A stretch of 64,000 bases of DNA from Hericium rajendrae (taxonomy: Eukaryota > Basidiomycota > Agaricomycetes > Russulales > Hericiaceae): NCBI GenBank assembly GCA_033439255.1, contig CM065878.1, forward strand, positions 5,022,001 to 5,086,000. Direction: 5' to 3'. A program made the translations under genes and the position numbers. Within the stretch, counting starts at the first letter, position 1, and every line of letters starts with the position of its first letter. Below are positions 54,346 through 64,000 of the stretch, piece after piece. Below the pieces are notes generated by a model. That model worked only from the letters and a program-made list of their open reading frames with translations, made no database searches and was not told the DNA's origin.

Positions 54346-54644
54346 TATACAGGTGAGGAGGGAGAGAAGGCGGCCGACTGAACCGGTTTCAATTCAAGTC
54401 GATGTCGTATCTATTCCTCACCGGATTTCATTCAAACATTTTATTTACTTGTGGTCGAGGCGTTATTTTGTATCACTGACCGTGATTTTCATTCTTCTTG
54501 ATCATTCAGTAAATTTGTCTCGCACGCGTACTCGTAAGTAATTACATGACTGCCATCTCAGCAAGTCGATCATCGCGCATCATGACAGGCCAAACAAGCG
54601 GCGATCCATTACCCAGCCGAAGAACTTGAGCTGTCCGCTGTCAA
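54346..54644. other. Spacer between F-box 4 and the decayed duplicate
   Basis: Nothing coding recognised. Confidence 0.4.
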
Positions 54645-55000
54645 CATGCCATCTCCTCCGGCCGCGGCTAGGTAATTTCGTACGGCTGTACACTCACGAA
54701 GTCGTCAACGTCAGCACAGACGCGCAACGCTCGCTGCGCCGCTCGGCCACATCCCCACGTACGTCCACGACGGCGCCGCGATCTTGCTGCACTCCTAGCC
54801 GAGCTAAACCACGAACGAGACGCGAGCGCCGCCGTACGCGCTGCTCGTCTCGCTCGGGGCGGAGGGGCGCGCGTTCGAGACGGCGTACGTCGACGATGGG
54901 ATCAGCGTGTCGGACGATGCTGGGACAGGGATGCTGAATCGCATGGTGCTGTTTGCTGTGGACGGCGGATGGTGAAGGTCATGAGCGGGGGTGAATGGGA
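54645..55000 (+). pseudogene. Decayed copy of the GH31 3' exon
   Basis: It is clearly similar to the last GH31 exon from 51505 onward: TYTHEVVN-like YTHEVVNVSTDAQ, a frame carrying ALLVSL and YVDDGIS, and a conserved acceptor region. It has several frameshifts, an internal stop where the parent reads SQPGYTT, and no upstream exons. It forms the left half of a tandem copy of the GH31/F-box-4 segment. Confidence 0.75.
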
Positions 55001-55054
55001 CGTACTGGGCCACTCTAAACGTTCCATGAACTAAATCAATCCCTCTTCTTGCTA

Positions 55055-55300
55055 GGTGATCTACGACAGTGCGATGTTGGATGCATCGACTTCCTTGAAT
55101 AGTCAAGATGCCCCCGTCGACACGGTTTAGCATGTCATATTACCGCACGTCTTGCAGACGACGTCACGATTATCTGCCTGGCGTTTGGAGGCGGCTCCGG
55201 CGTGCACATGGCAGCGACAGCTTCTCATGCGCCATTTCGTATGGTGATTATATGAGAGCTTTCTAAAAATCCCATGATGTCTCTGCAGCTCCAAGGATGG
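55055..55300 (+). pseudogene. Decayed copy of the F-box-4 gene (internal part)
   Basis: It matches 53560-53790, for example GGATGCATCGACTTCCTTGA against GGATGCGTCAATTTCCTCGA, and CAGCTTCTCATGCGCC...TATGGTG against AGCTTCTCGTTCGCC...TATGGTG. Frameshifts and stops are present, and the F-box is not retained. Order and spacing after the GH31 remnant mirror the parent genes. Confidence 0.7.
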
Positions 55301-55975
55301 AATGTTCGCGTCACCTTACAAGCTCTGAATCAGCGCGATATCTTTGTTAGTTTCAATTGCGTCGGTTCTCCGCGATCGGCTCACATCCTGCAGGCCGCGA
55401 GCCTGTCACTGCTGCCTTCCGACACCACTCTCAGGGAAATAAACCGACTGACTTGTACATCTGGTGTATCGAGTAGCATTCATTTCTCGTCTTGGCTTCT
55501 GAGCTTCGGGAACGTTTTACTTTTCCAATACATTGCTTGTCGTCTTTGTTGCCAATTAGGATTAATTGCGATTTCTATATCTTCGTGACCACCAGTGTTT
55601 CCATACAAGTCCTTCCTTCTACGAAGTACGTACCGCCATCCTAACAAATCAACTATCGTACATTGCCGCCCTCCTGATTGGTCACATCAAAGCCCTCCGA
55701 AAATTTTCCGCGCAGTGCGGGGCCCCAGACTCCTGCCCCGCGCTTCTGCGTCGGAAGCTCGCGCCGGAATGACACACCAGCGTAAGCCGGAGTCTGAGTG
55801 GACACGATATAAGCATTCTCCCTCCCTCCTCCTCCAGCGTCTTGCCTCCCATCTGCCACGTCAACCCCCCGCTCTCTTCTAAGCGATTCTTTTTTGCGAA
55901 CGACGCGAGATTCTGAAGTAAGTTCGCGCGTTCTGGACTGTGGGCGCGTGTGTCTGACGCGACTGGGCCATAGGA
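55301..55975. other. Intergenic region upstream of the Mpv17 gene
   Basis: No supported gene; 55301-55600 may be further decayed duplicate sequence. Confidence 0.35.
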
Positions 55976-56945
55976 ATGGCTTCGTTATTCCGAGCTTATA
56001 GGTGTGTCGACGTCTGGCATCGACACTCGTCTTGCAGCTGTTTATGCTTTGGTATCCAGTTCAGCGTTGACCCGCCGTCCCTACCTCGTCCAGAGCGTCA
56101 CCGCGCTGACGCTGTTCGGCGCAGGAGACGTAATAGCGCAACAAGTCATCGAGAAGAAGGGCAAGGACCATGACGTGCGTGTACATCCTTTCGCCACGGC
56201 ATCCTCTGATTGTGAAACCTTCCTTCCAGCTTGCGCGGACTGCGCGGCTCGGGTTTTACGGTGGTGTGCTGTTCGCGCCGCCCATTACGAAGTGGTTCCA
56301 GTTCCTCGGCCGCTTGAAGTTCGCGAGCCCGACGCGGGCGGTCGTCTACCGGGTGAGCACTTATGTTCCTACGCGCGGTATTTACCTAAGCATTGCTCCG
56401 CCTCTTTGCAGACGTGGCTTGACCAGGGCTTGATGGCGCCTCGTAAGCTGGCATTTTCTTACTATCCTCATCTATACTTAAGCCTTCCTCCGTAGTCGCT
56501 GTCGGATGGTTCTTCGCATGGCAAGCGTTGCTGGAGGGCGAAGGCGTGTCTACAGCCGTGGATCGCATGGACTCCGTATGCCATTCTCGCTTCCTCTGGA
56601 GGACCGTCCTGCTAACGCATGACCCAGGCCTATGTCCCAACACTCTTGCGTAACTGGTTGGTGTTCTAGCTGTCTCCACTACTATCTTTTCTCAACTTAC
56701 ACGGACATTGTGCAGGGGCGTGTTCATCCCGGCGCAGGTCCTCAACTTCGCCGTGGTGCCCCCGCAGCTCCGCTTCGCCTTCATCGGCGTCGTGAGCTTG
56801 TTCTGGAGTACGTCCCGCCTTTCGTCCTGCTCGATGCCGCTCACGCCCCGCTGCGCGACTAGACACGTACCTCAGCGCGGTCAACGCGGCGCAACAGCAA
56901 ACGCTCCCGCAGCTGGTCGATAACATGGTGCCGCCGTCCTTCTAG
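55976..56945 (+). CDS. Mpv17/PMP22/Sym1 family membrane protein
   Basis: Eight exons (55976-56001, 56060-56174, 56230-56352, 56412-56442, 56496-56575, 56628-56656, 56716-56807, 56863-56945) give 192 aa, the usual family length. Landmarks are [48 protein letters not shown], the short [11 protein letters not shown] segment, [32 protein letters not shown] and [22 protein letters not shown]. Four membrane segments fit the family. Sym1 sits in the inner mitochondrial membrane and other members are peroxisomal. Which one this is cannot be told from sequence alone. Exons of 26-31 nt make it easy for gene finders to mispredict. Confidence 0.92.
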
Positions 56946-57189
56946 ATGCCAACACATCCGGACAATGTATATAGACCGACACATAGACGCGCCCGCATAG
57001 ACGATTGAAGATACCCTAAGTGTCTATTTGTTACCCTTTAGTACCGCCCAATATCCTCGATATCCTAATCTCATTTCCTGTTCTTGTTCTGTTGTTCTGT
57101 TGGGCTACGAAGGCGATCGGGCATCCATCTTGGTCGGTTCCAGGGCCCTGGCGCTCTCGCGGGGCTGGCCGACTGGCGACTTTCCCTCG

Positions 57190-57970
57190 TCCAGCTCAAA
57201 GCATTTTGCGAGACTTGAGGCGATCTAGGTGGAGCAGATGGACCTTACAGCGCGTGCGCAGGCGCTCTTGGTCCGACCGATGTGGTTTGAAGGCTTTGTT
57301 CAAGTCTAGCTTGTGCAGCGCCGCAATGTCGTCAAAAAGTCGAGAAGCTCGCTCGTTGACAGGCGAGAGGGGGCGACTGGGAGGGACGGGTCGCTGTCAC
57401 TGGTTGCGGGAAGTTTGAGCGCGGGGTGAGTACCACACAGCTGACTGCAGCCTAGTGAGTCCCCTGAATACGGGAAAGGCGCCAGGGAGAGAGCGTCCGT
57501 CCAAGCTGACCTATCCCAAGCTGGGCGCGAAGCCACCTGTTAGCAGATTCGATGGGAGCGACACCTCACGCCTGTCCGATCCCATCAGGAGAAGCGCTTC
57601 GAGATTCGGAGAGCGCTGTGTCATCTCGTACAGGAGACATTCGAGGACCGTCTAGTCATCCCACAATATGATCGACTTCGCGCGAGGAGTATGTGGGAGG
57701 ATGACTTTCCCTACGAGTCCGCAGAGGCCTTCTTGATTGAGGTCGACACTGATCGCGGCTGTTTTCCAGCGCTCGAGCACCAGTTTTACCCACTCCAGGC
57801 CGAGGTGGCGAATGTCGGTCCACAACATGGGCGGAGACGAGATGACAGGCGCTACTTAACTTGGTATCTCCAGCACCAGAGGCAGACATGATCGAGTCCA
57901 GAGCGAAAAAAGAGCAGGATACTGTCGATGGCAGCTTCCAGTGGTCCATAGCTTCCAAAAGTGAGCTGTG
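57190..57970 (-). pseudogene. Decayed paralogue of F-box/LRR copies 1 and 2
   Basis: Scattered frames match copy 1: LWTDIRHLGLEWVKLVLERW against LWTDIPSHLGAEWMKLVLKR, then a frame with VSLPSNLL/GGFAP and SLPGAFPVFRGLT against SFPEDLLGGYAP and SLPGTLPIFRGLT, then STSELLDFLTTL and KLDLNKAF against LSELLDFLDNT and KLELDNAF. At least three frame changes and stops interrupt it, and the C-terminal half is missing. It lies divergent to gene D2, the same arrangement as copy 2 with D1. Confidence 0.75.
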
Positions 57971-58679
57971 AAAGGAGACAATGGATGGTGGCCCCGTTTC
58001 CTGGATGGCGTATAGCGTGGCTCAAGCAGCCGAATTCGACAAAGAAAATAATGGCACATGCAAAGGTCGAGGACTTGAAATGTGTTTAGATTGGAATGCC
58101 GTCTTTGCATCGTCCTGAGATTATTTTAGCACATGTCGATACCGTGTAACATGAATGGGCGCCAAAATGAGCGCTTACCCAGATCCATATGTGAGATCAA
58201 TTTGGACGCAACTTGTCTCCGTGTACTGGAGACGATGTTATCTGCAGGTGATCTGTACGATACCTGGCTAACAGGGATATGTACACACCACCAATCGCGT
58301 TCATCCACCGGCGAGACGGCCTGGGACCTGTTTGAGCTACTTCAGTGCCCGTTATTGTCTTGCGCACATAGCTCCGAACGGTGTCAGCCTCCCGTGCGAA
58401 TCTTGCGAGTCGTATTCTTATTGTCACAGACAACGAAAACAGGCATGTTGCGTCTTCCACATACGTCCCATGACAACAAGACAAAAGAGGTGTCCAACAA
58501 TTGAGTGAACAGTCCGGGCAAAGAGGATACTTAAGCCGTTCGTACTTTGCCTGGTTGCGAGGTTCTCAACACGATCTGCCGTCAGAGCACAGGTAAGCTA
58601 TACCTCCAGACAAGCCTGTCTCCTTGATGAATGTGTCGATTGCAGTGCAGTTTTCAAATCGCCTGTTCGGTCTCCTGCG
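57971..58679. promoter_or_regulatory. Upstream region of gene D2, homologous to 41540-41730
   Basis: 58500-58680 matches 41560-41720 in inverted orientation, including GGATACTTAAG, TGCCTGGTTGC and a 5'-UTR intron with donor GTAAGCTATACCT and acceptor TTGCAG. The rest (57971-58500) shows nothing recognisable. Confidence 0.55.
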
Positions 58680-59354
58680 ATGTCGAGCGTCCAACAAGTC
58701 CAGAGCGACACAGCGACATACCTTAGCTCTTACGAGGAGGCGCGGCATATTCCAGCTCATGGTGAGTCTTCCCCCACGCATGAATCGTCGAAGAACGTGC
58801 TAACGTGCCGTCTGAGCGAAGACAAAAATCCGGACATGTCAGTGTACGAATCGCGCCCAGATCTGGAGCTGAGGGTAGCGCGACAACGTTACGGGAACAA
58901 CGAGATCAGCCACGAAGAGTACTTCGCAACGATGGATCGATGCCTGCGTGAACTCGCTGGCCATGGCGACAAGCTGTCAGCGCTATTCGAGCAACCGCCG
59001 CTGATCGAAGGAGCTGCATCTCCGCCCAGGACAGTGCGCTGGGGCAGCCTGGATTGGGCAGGAGAGCTTGTCGAGATGCGTCCGCGACTGATGGCAAACC
59101 TTTGGAGGCAAAAAGACCAGCCAAGGACAGGTATCACGCGGCAGCGCGCGCGCTTCAGAATGTCAGGACGGGTGGGGCTGTTGCTGTTTTTCTTTGGAGG
59201 GACATGGCGGGTGGTTCATAAGCCATGCGGGGTTTCATTGGGAGGATGGCTTACCATGTTGTTATGGTCCTTCTTCGCTTTTCCCGGTGGCATGTTCAAA
59301 CTTAAGCATCGAGGGTTGGCAGGCAGGGCTGCTTTGCGATTGATGGCTCAATAG
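58680..59354 (+). CDS. Family D gene, copy 2 (D2), with hydrophobic C-terminus
   Basis: The frame is 224 codons starting MSSVQQVQSDTATYLSSYEEARHI. The N-terminal 110 residues match D1, including RQRYGNNEISHEEYFATMDRCLREL, a helical hairpin resembling SHOCT domains and the hairpin of gene A. Unlike D1 it continues to two hydrophobic stretches, VGLLLFFFGGTW and WLTMLLWSFFAF, which could be membrane segments. The latter part could instead be an intron-containing or out-of-frame tail; homologues would decide. Function unknown. Its divergent neighbour is the decayed F-box gene. Confidence 0.6.
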   Translation: MSSVQQVQSDTATYLSSYEEARHIPAHGESSPTHESSKNVLTCRLSEDKNPDMSVYESRPDLELRVARQRYGNNEISHEEYFATMDRCLRELAGHGDKLSALFEQPPLIEGAASPPRTVRWGSLDWAGELVEMRPRLMANLWRQKDQPRTGITRQRARFRMSGRVGLLLFFFGGTWRVVHKPCGVSLGGWLTMLLWSFFAFPGGMFKLKHRGLAGRAALRLMAQ

Positions 59355-60570
59355 CGTAATCTAGTTGCGTTTCGATATCGCCTCGCGCAGGACGCGGGCA
59401 GCTGTACATCTTCGTTCAAATACTAGGGTTTTGCGTGGCGTAGGACCACTGATAGCGGAATATTGAAGCCCTGCACATTTGCGAGATGTCTATACTCAGT
59501 TGAGCAAAGCATTCGAGGACTAAGAGAAATCAGGATGGCGAACTCGTCTCCGTAGCTCACCTAATATATTCGAGACAGAGGCTCTGTGTGGTGAACTTAC
59601 CGGCTACTGATTTCTGTCGTCGTCTTCGTCGTCGTCGACAGAGGCGAACAAGTCAGATCAGAACCGTTTCCATTTGAAAGAGTCCGGAAACCGCCGCAGG
59701 CATGTCCGTGCCCGAAGTGTGCCCGAAATATTGGACCGCATTCCCACGCCAACTCTGCCAGTCTCTGCCAACAGCTGCCAACGGAACGATGGGTCAGTTC
59801 AAACGTTCAATAAGTACACGCTATTTACAACGACAGACTTGCAATCAACCGGTCTGAGCAGAACGCTAAGCTTCTTTTCTTCTCAATGCTTCGTAGCGGA
59901 ACTGTGAGCACCCAGGGCGAGGCAGTCGCAAGTCGGACGTGGCGCCTATGAATCATTGTACGTCTCTCTGCAATCTTTCTGGATACTTTTTTGTCTTCCA
60001 GAGCCATATTATACTGGATCCATGACAACGATGCGACGAGCAGTCTTTTGTAGCATTCCTCCCGACAGATTGATTTCTTCCGTTGCGGCCAGTAGCTAGA
60101 TCATCTTGCGACGCGTGGACACCCGTATTGTGTTGCTCATTGATCGTGCCGGCACCAATGGCCCTTCCGATCGACTGCAAGTGCTTTGATGGTCACACCA
60201 TTCGGTATTCTCAATTATGCTTTTGCTCAGGCAAAGGCGTCTATGGGGTATGGAATGACAGCCATGGCCGCGCTCTTGGCCCACGAGGCAAGAATCCGAT
60301 GTGGTTCGCCAGTACGGATGCACAATGTAATCGACGGATGTATGGGACTAAGATACAAGTGAGAACACAATTGGATCTTGAGCTGACGGAGATCGGCGTA
60401 TTTAGACTAATTGTACTCGATAACTTATAAGAAGGCTCTGCAGAGCGACGATTTCTTCCTCCAGCTGGTTCGCTCTCTTTTTTGTGAGTATTCGTTGTTT
60501 TCCTTCAGCCGAAGCTAACACGATATTCCAGGCTTGTTGACCGCGTCCATCCTATCTCTCGTCTGCAACC
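59355..60570. other. Intergenic region upstream of A5
   Basis: A plus-strand frame of 115 codons (60083-60430) exists but has no recognisable feature. Otherwise empty. Confidence 0.35.
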
Positions 60571-61142
60571 ATGTCATTTCCCTCGAAGTTCTCATCGTCA
60601 GCATCCATCGTACCTGCCCAAACAGTCCGTCAGGTCGTTCAGCCTCATGTTGTTCGATCCACCATCTCCGCTCGTGGTAAGTTGTACCCACGTCTCGCTC
60701 CGGACTTATGATAATAAAACCGTTCCGTTTGCAAGATTCGATGTCGGACGAAAGGGGTGAGGAGCTAGTTCTATCCCATAATATTCTACTGATATTTTCA
60801 GAGCGATTGCCTCCGGGTTCGCAGGAACACTGGAATGCGCTAAACACAATCAAAGAGGCTTATCGAAACGGCCAAATGTCAAGCAGTGAATATGGTGCTG
60901 CACTAGCTCAATATATCGCTGGAGCGAAGGCTTCACTTGATCGCATAAAGGACTTCAATAATCGAGTGTCAGCCGGGGAAGCAAAGTCCAGAGACTATTA
61001 TAAGGAGATCTGCGGCTATTCAGAGGAACAGACTAGGGAGTGGTTGCAGTACCGGGCGAATGTGGCGGACTCGCGCTCCCGTAATGAATCCCAATGCCGT
61101 TCTCGACTTCTTCAGAACAGCAAGAATGGCCGTGGTCATTAG
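60571..61142 (+). CDS. Gene A, copy 5 (A5), distant
   Basis: Three exons (60571-60676, 60736-60756, 60802-61142) give 155 aa. Exon 1 (106 nt) and the micro-exon (21 nt) have exactly the lengths of A2 and A3. Exon 3 has the hairpin RNGQMSSSEYGAALAQYI, the core SAGEAKSRDYYKEICGYSEE and the C-terminus CRSRLLQNSKNGRGH. It converges on B5 with a 109-bp gap. It lies 44 kb from the main cluster, so the module moved or duplicated as a unit. Function unknown. Confidence 0.78.
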
Positions 61143-61251
61143 ATATACATCGCGTTCATTGTAGTTTCAATCTCCAGGGATACATTAAAGATAATTGAGA
61201 GTAGGATAATGAAGCCAATAGACGAGTCACGGGTATCGCGATGGTAATTAT

Positions 61252-62571
61252 TTACAATTGACGTTGGTAGTACGACCGCCATTGCTGCAGTTCGGTCTCC
61301 AATGCTTCAATCTTTGCATCGTATTCAGCCCTTAATGCGGTAATTTGCAAGTGACTGTTGATTTCCTTCGCTATCAACTCAGCTATCTGCGTGTGAGCCC
61401 GTTGCATTTCTTCGTCATGTGTATGCGTCTGGTGAGCGGCTTCAAATGTGAGTCGATTGACCTCGCTCTTTAGCCGCTCAATCTCTGCTTTTTGCTGGTC
61501 GATGTGAATGATCGCTATGAAAGTAATCAGCATGCGCTCAATTCCAGATGACAAAATCACCTACCCTGCCGAACATTCTTGCCCGTCGGTACATCCTCCG
61601 ATAGATACAAAGCGGGAGGGAGCCTGCTAGCAAGGTCAGCGAGATCGCTATTCCTTTTGTCTCTCGCCGTTGCGGCCTTCACTGCGGCCTTGCTGCTAGA
61701 CTTGGTCTTCTTGGGCTCAGGTTGTGAGCCCCCAGGCGCGGACGGGGATGGCGAGCGGTCCTTGCGCTTCTCTGCGGTGCTAGACGGCAGAGGTGTCGAC
61801 TCCGCGAAGGCAGGATTCACGGGCGGCAACCGCATCCGGGTCTGCATAGGCCGCATCTTTGCCTTGATTTCCTCCCTCTCCGACTGGCGTCTCGAAGAAG
61901 AAGCGGCGGGCTGCTTGTTCGAGGTATGCTTGTTCGAGATATGCGTGCTCGATGACCGACTGACACGTGAAGATGAAGCTGCTGCGTGAGTCTCAACTAT
62001 AGAATAGGTCTGATGATGGCTTGAGGGATGCGCAGGGATGCCATGCCGTAATGAAGTTGCAGCTTCGGCGACTGAATTGCTTGTATACACGTTTTGGAAC
62101 GGTCCTGGATTGGGCGGCCCTGCATGTGAATTAAATCTAAGGGAAGATCTATCAGTCAGCTAAGTCGATGTGCACTATTTGGCCAAACCTACGGAGCGTG
62201 TGCGTATGAACTGCTCGTGGGATAGGAACTCGAAGAAGAGCTAGTTACTTGGTGATAGTAATGTACAGATCTGAATTGGGCATTGTACTAGCCTTAGTCC
62301 GGGAATCGGGAGGCGAGGAAAGTGCGTACCGTGAATCTGAATACATATGGCTTAGACTCGGTTCAACGGTCAAAAGCGGGCCTGCTTGGATACCTTGAAC
62401 ATTGTTGGGATATCCACCGACGTTGTAATTATCGTAAGATATGCTGGGATCGTGACTGAAGCCCAGAGCTGATGCCATTTGACCTGCATCGGCACTGTGG
62501 AGACTGGGATTTAGACGGCGTGGAGACCATCTCCGGGAAGGTGTCTGGGTTGAGTTGGGAGAGGATGACAT
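61252..62571 (-). CDS. Gene B, copy 5 (B5): bHLH-like/coiled-coil protein
   Basis: Four exons (62571-62330, 62240-62193, 62136-61565, 61514-61252) give 374 aa. The start MSSSPNSTQTPSRRWSPRRL aligns with MHRSSTPGPSRRWSP of B1; an in-frame ATG at 62637 could add 22 residues. The middle is Ser-rich with EKRKDRSPSPSA. Helix 1 is ARDKRNSDLADLASRLP, the loop contains VPTGKNVRQ, and helix 2 is AIIHIDQQKAEIERLKSEV, followed by a long coiled coil (about 60 residues). The intron at 61515-61564 (50 nt, phase 1) has the same position as in all other copies. Confidence 0.75.
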
Positions 62572-63231
62572 GTCGGTCGTGAGTCGTAACAATGAATCGT
62601 AGACGTGGAGGCTTACTTGGTCCATGCTGGCCTGCATGTACTTTATGCAGCTTCATGCCTTGTCCGTAACGAACAGATCACTCTGTGGAGCAGAGACATG
62701 CAACTCATTTTGGCACAAGCAAACCCTGACCTCGAGGATAAGGTCGCCGGCATCTAGTCGCTAACAAAGTCGACGAAAAGTACAAGATATGGTGATGCCT
62801 GACGACGAGCTGGTCAGGAACGTCCCGAACAACGCATACCCTTGGAGGGCTGATTGGCTATCAAGGCAGGCAAGGACTCAGTCCGTCCGCTGCGTCCGTC
62901 TCGAGTGTCAACCTGAGCTTCCCATGACACGCTTCCCCGTCGCCTGTTGCTAGATTCCATTTCGGCCGTAAGTATATCTTGCAAGTTAATGTTCCACCTA
63001 TACATACCATAGAATGCTTACAATTTCTGCAGAGCATCGTAGGGTCGAGTACAAGGCGCCGAGAACAAGGGCTAGTCGATAAATTAGTCAAGACCATAGT
63101 TACCTTGTACTGCAGCAGGTCGCGGCTTGACTGCATCGCTTCCGCGCAATTTTTTCTTGTGAACAGACCTCTAGAGAGTGGTCTGTACGATGTTACACTA
63201 ACAAGATGAAGAGACAGAGGATTCAGATTAA
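62572..63231. other. Intergenic region upstream of B5
   Basis: 62790-62830 holds a weak copy of the GACGACG(G/A)GCTG motif seen upstream of B1-B3. No gene found. Confidence 0.35.
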
Positions 63232-63667
63232 GGGTCCGTTCGGCAACTCTGCGATGTAAACAGAGACAGAGCTATTTCGGAAACAGAGCGTCAGCCACAG
63301 GCGTGGGAAAATAGAGCGCCGCGTCGTGCCTCTGCTACATCAGCGGCAGAGCTCCATTGGATGCGAGACTGTGAGACCATAAAGGCGCATAGTTTTTGTC
63401 ACCAGAAGTATGGAACAATAGTAAGAAAGTCTCCTGCGAGTGCTACGGGCCAGAGACAAGCTGAAGTCGCAACACGCTGCAAGAGGAATGTTGAACTGTA
63501 TGCAAACACAGCCAAACATCTAGCGCAACGCAGAGGTGCACCCGAACAAGCGGGCAATCTCGGCCTCTGTCGGTCTCTCGAGCATCCCAGAGCTTTGTCC
63601 TCGAGATTTCTATATTAGGTAAGTAAGCAGATCTATTTCGACGTTCACAGAGTTGCCGAACGGACCC
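63232..63667. mobile_element. Tourist/PIF-Harbinger-like MITE (436 bp)
   Basis: Perfect 20-bp terminal inverted repeats GGGTCCGTTCGGCAACTCTG (63232-63251) and its complement (63648-63667), flanked by TAA on both sides (63229-63231 and 63668-63670). GGG(T/C)C(C/T)GTT(C/T)GG ends with a TAA duplication are typical of PIF-Harbinger/Tourist elements. No transposase is encoded. Confidence 0.82.
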
Positions 63668-63670
63668 TAA

Positions 63671-64000
63671 GTAACTTTGTCAACTCGTTCCGGTCTCGAG
63701 TCTGATGACGGCCGCGGCCCGGGAGCAAGATTCTCACGGCTCTCACGGCCTACAGTACGATCCTCGGACACTGTCTTCATCTGTCTTCATGTTCTTCGAA
63801 CAAAAGTTAGTAAGTACTACGATACTTATCATAACACCATTGAACTCGTCTGCCTTATACTGATCCACGCCAAGGGAAAACCTGCTGGGCGCTTCCGAGG
63901 CTGATCAGCGTTTGGGGCGCGCAATGCACCGGCGTCCTGTCGACCTCTACTTAATTGTTGTTCTGCCATTGTCGCAGGCGCCTTCGTCAAGCTTTTTGTT
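63671..64000. other. Window end, nothing recognised
   Basis: Only a 75-codon unsupported frame. Confidence 0.4.

Noticed and set aside
60083-60430. 115-codon frame upstream of A5
   Set aside because: No homologue in the other modules, no recognisable motif and no splice support.

Overview
This window comes from a filamentous basidiomycete, most likely a wood-decay Agaricomycete. Genes are split by many 45-60 nt GT-AG introns, F-box/LRR-like genes are expanded, and the mobile elements (a copia-type LTR element, a MULE with the large Agaricomycete transposase, CACTA-like and Harbinger-like MITEs) fit that group. Exon joins below were read by hand. For every complete spliced model the exon lengths sum to a multiple of three with no internal stop. 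|| 1-16.7 kb and 60.6-62.6 kb: the unusual part of the window. Five copies of one two-gene module occur, four clustered (the first cut by the window edge) and one 44 kb away. Each module is a convergent pair with 3' ends about 100-250 bp apart. Gene A (142-157 aa, ending in GRGH or ARGH) has a 21-24 nt micro-exon. Gene B (246-374 aa) ends in a bHLH-like domain plus coiled coil, and a 48-50 nt phase-1 intron always falls in the loop/helix-2 junction. Copies are strongly diverged in protein but keep the gene architecture. A copia-type LTR retrotransposon (6017-11138) with apparently identical 405-bp LTRs sits between modules 2 and 3. || 17.2-30.3 kb: an alpha/beta-hydrolase (fold-3 type), then a small secreted cysteine-rich protein gene cut in two by a 6.7-kb MULE-type DNA transposon (20066-26748) that has TIRs, a 10-bp target-site duplication and an apparently intact 12-exon transposase. 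A foldback element and SPT3 (SAGA subunit) follow. || 30.5-36.3 kb: two CACTA-like non-autonomous elements in opposite orientation 47 bp apart, a tRNA-Gly(TCC), and a Sae2/CtIP DNA-end-resection gene. || 36.8-47.5 kb: an intact paralogue of the broken secreted-protein gene, an F-box gene, a paralogue that has lost its F-box, a small gene (family D) divergent from it, cytochrome c heme lyase, and a third F-box gene with a coiled coil. || 48.1-59.4 kb: a 19-exon secreted GH31 alpha-glucosidase and a fourth F-box gene, followed by a decayed tandem copy of the same pair; an Mpv17/Sym1 gene; and an inverted, decayed copy of the F-box/family-D divergent pair. || 62.6-64 kb: a Tourist/Harbinger-like MITE with perfect 20-bp TIRs. 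Housekeeping genes (SPT3, Sae2, heme lyase, Mpv17, tRNA) are thus interspersed with fast-evolving, duplicated or mobile sequence.
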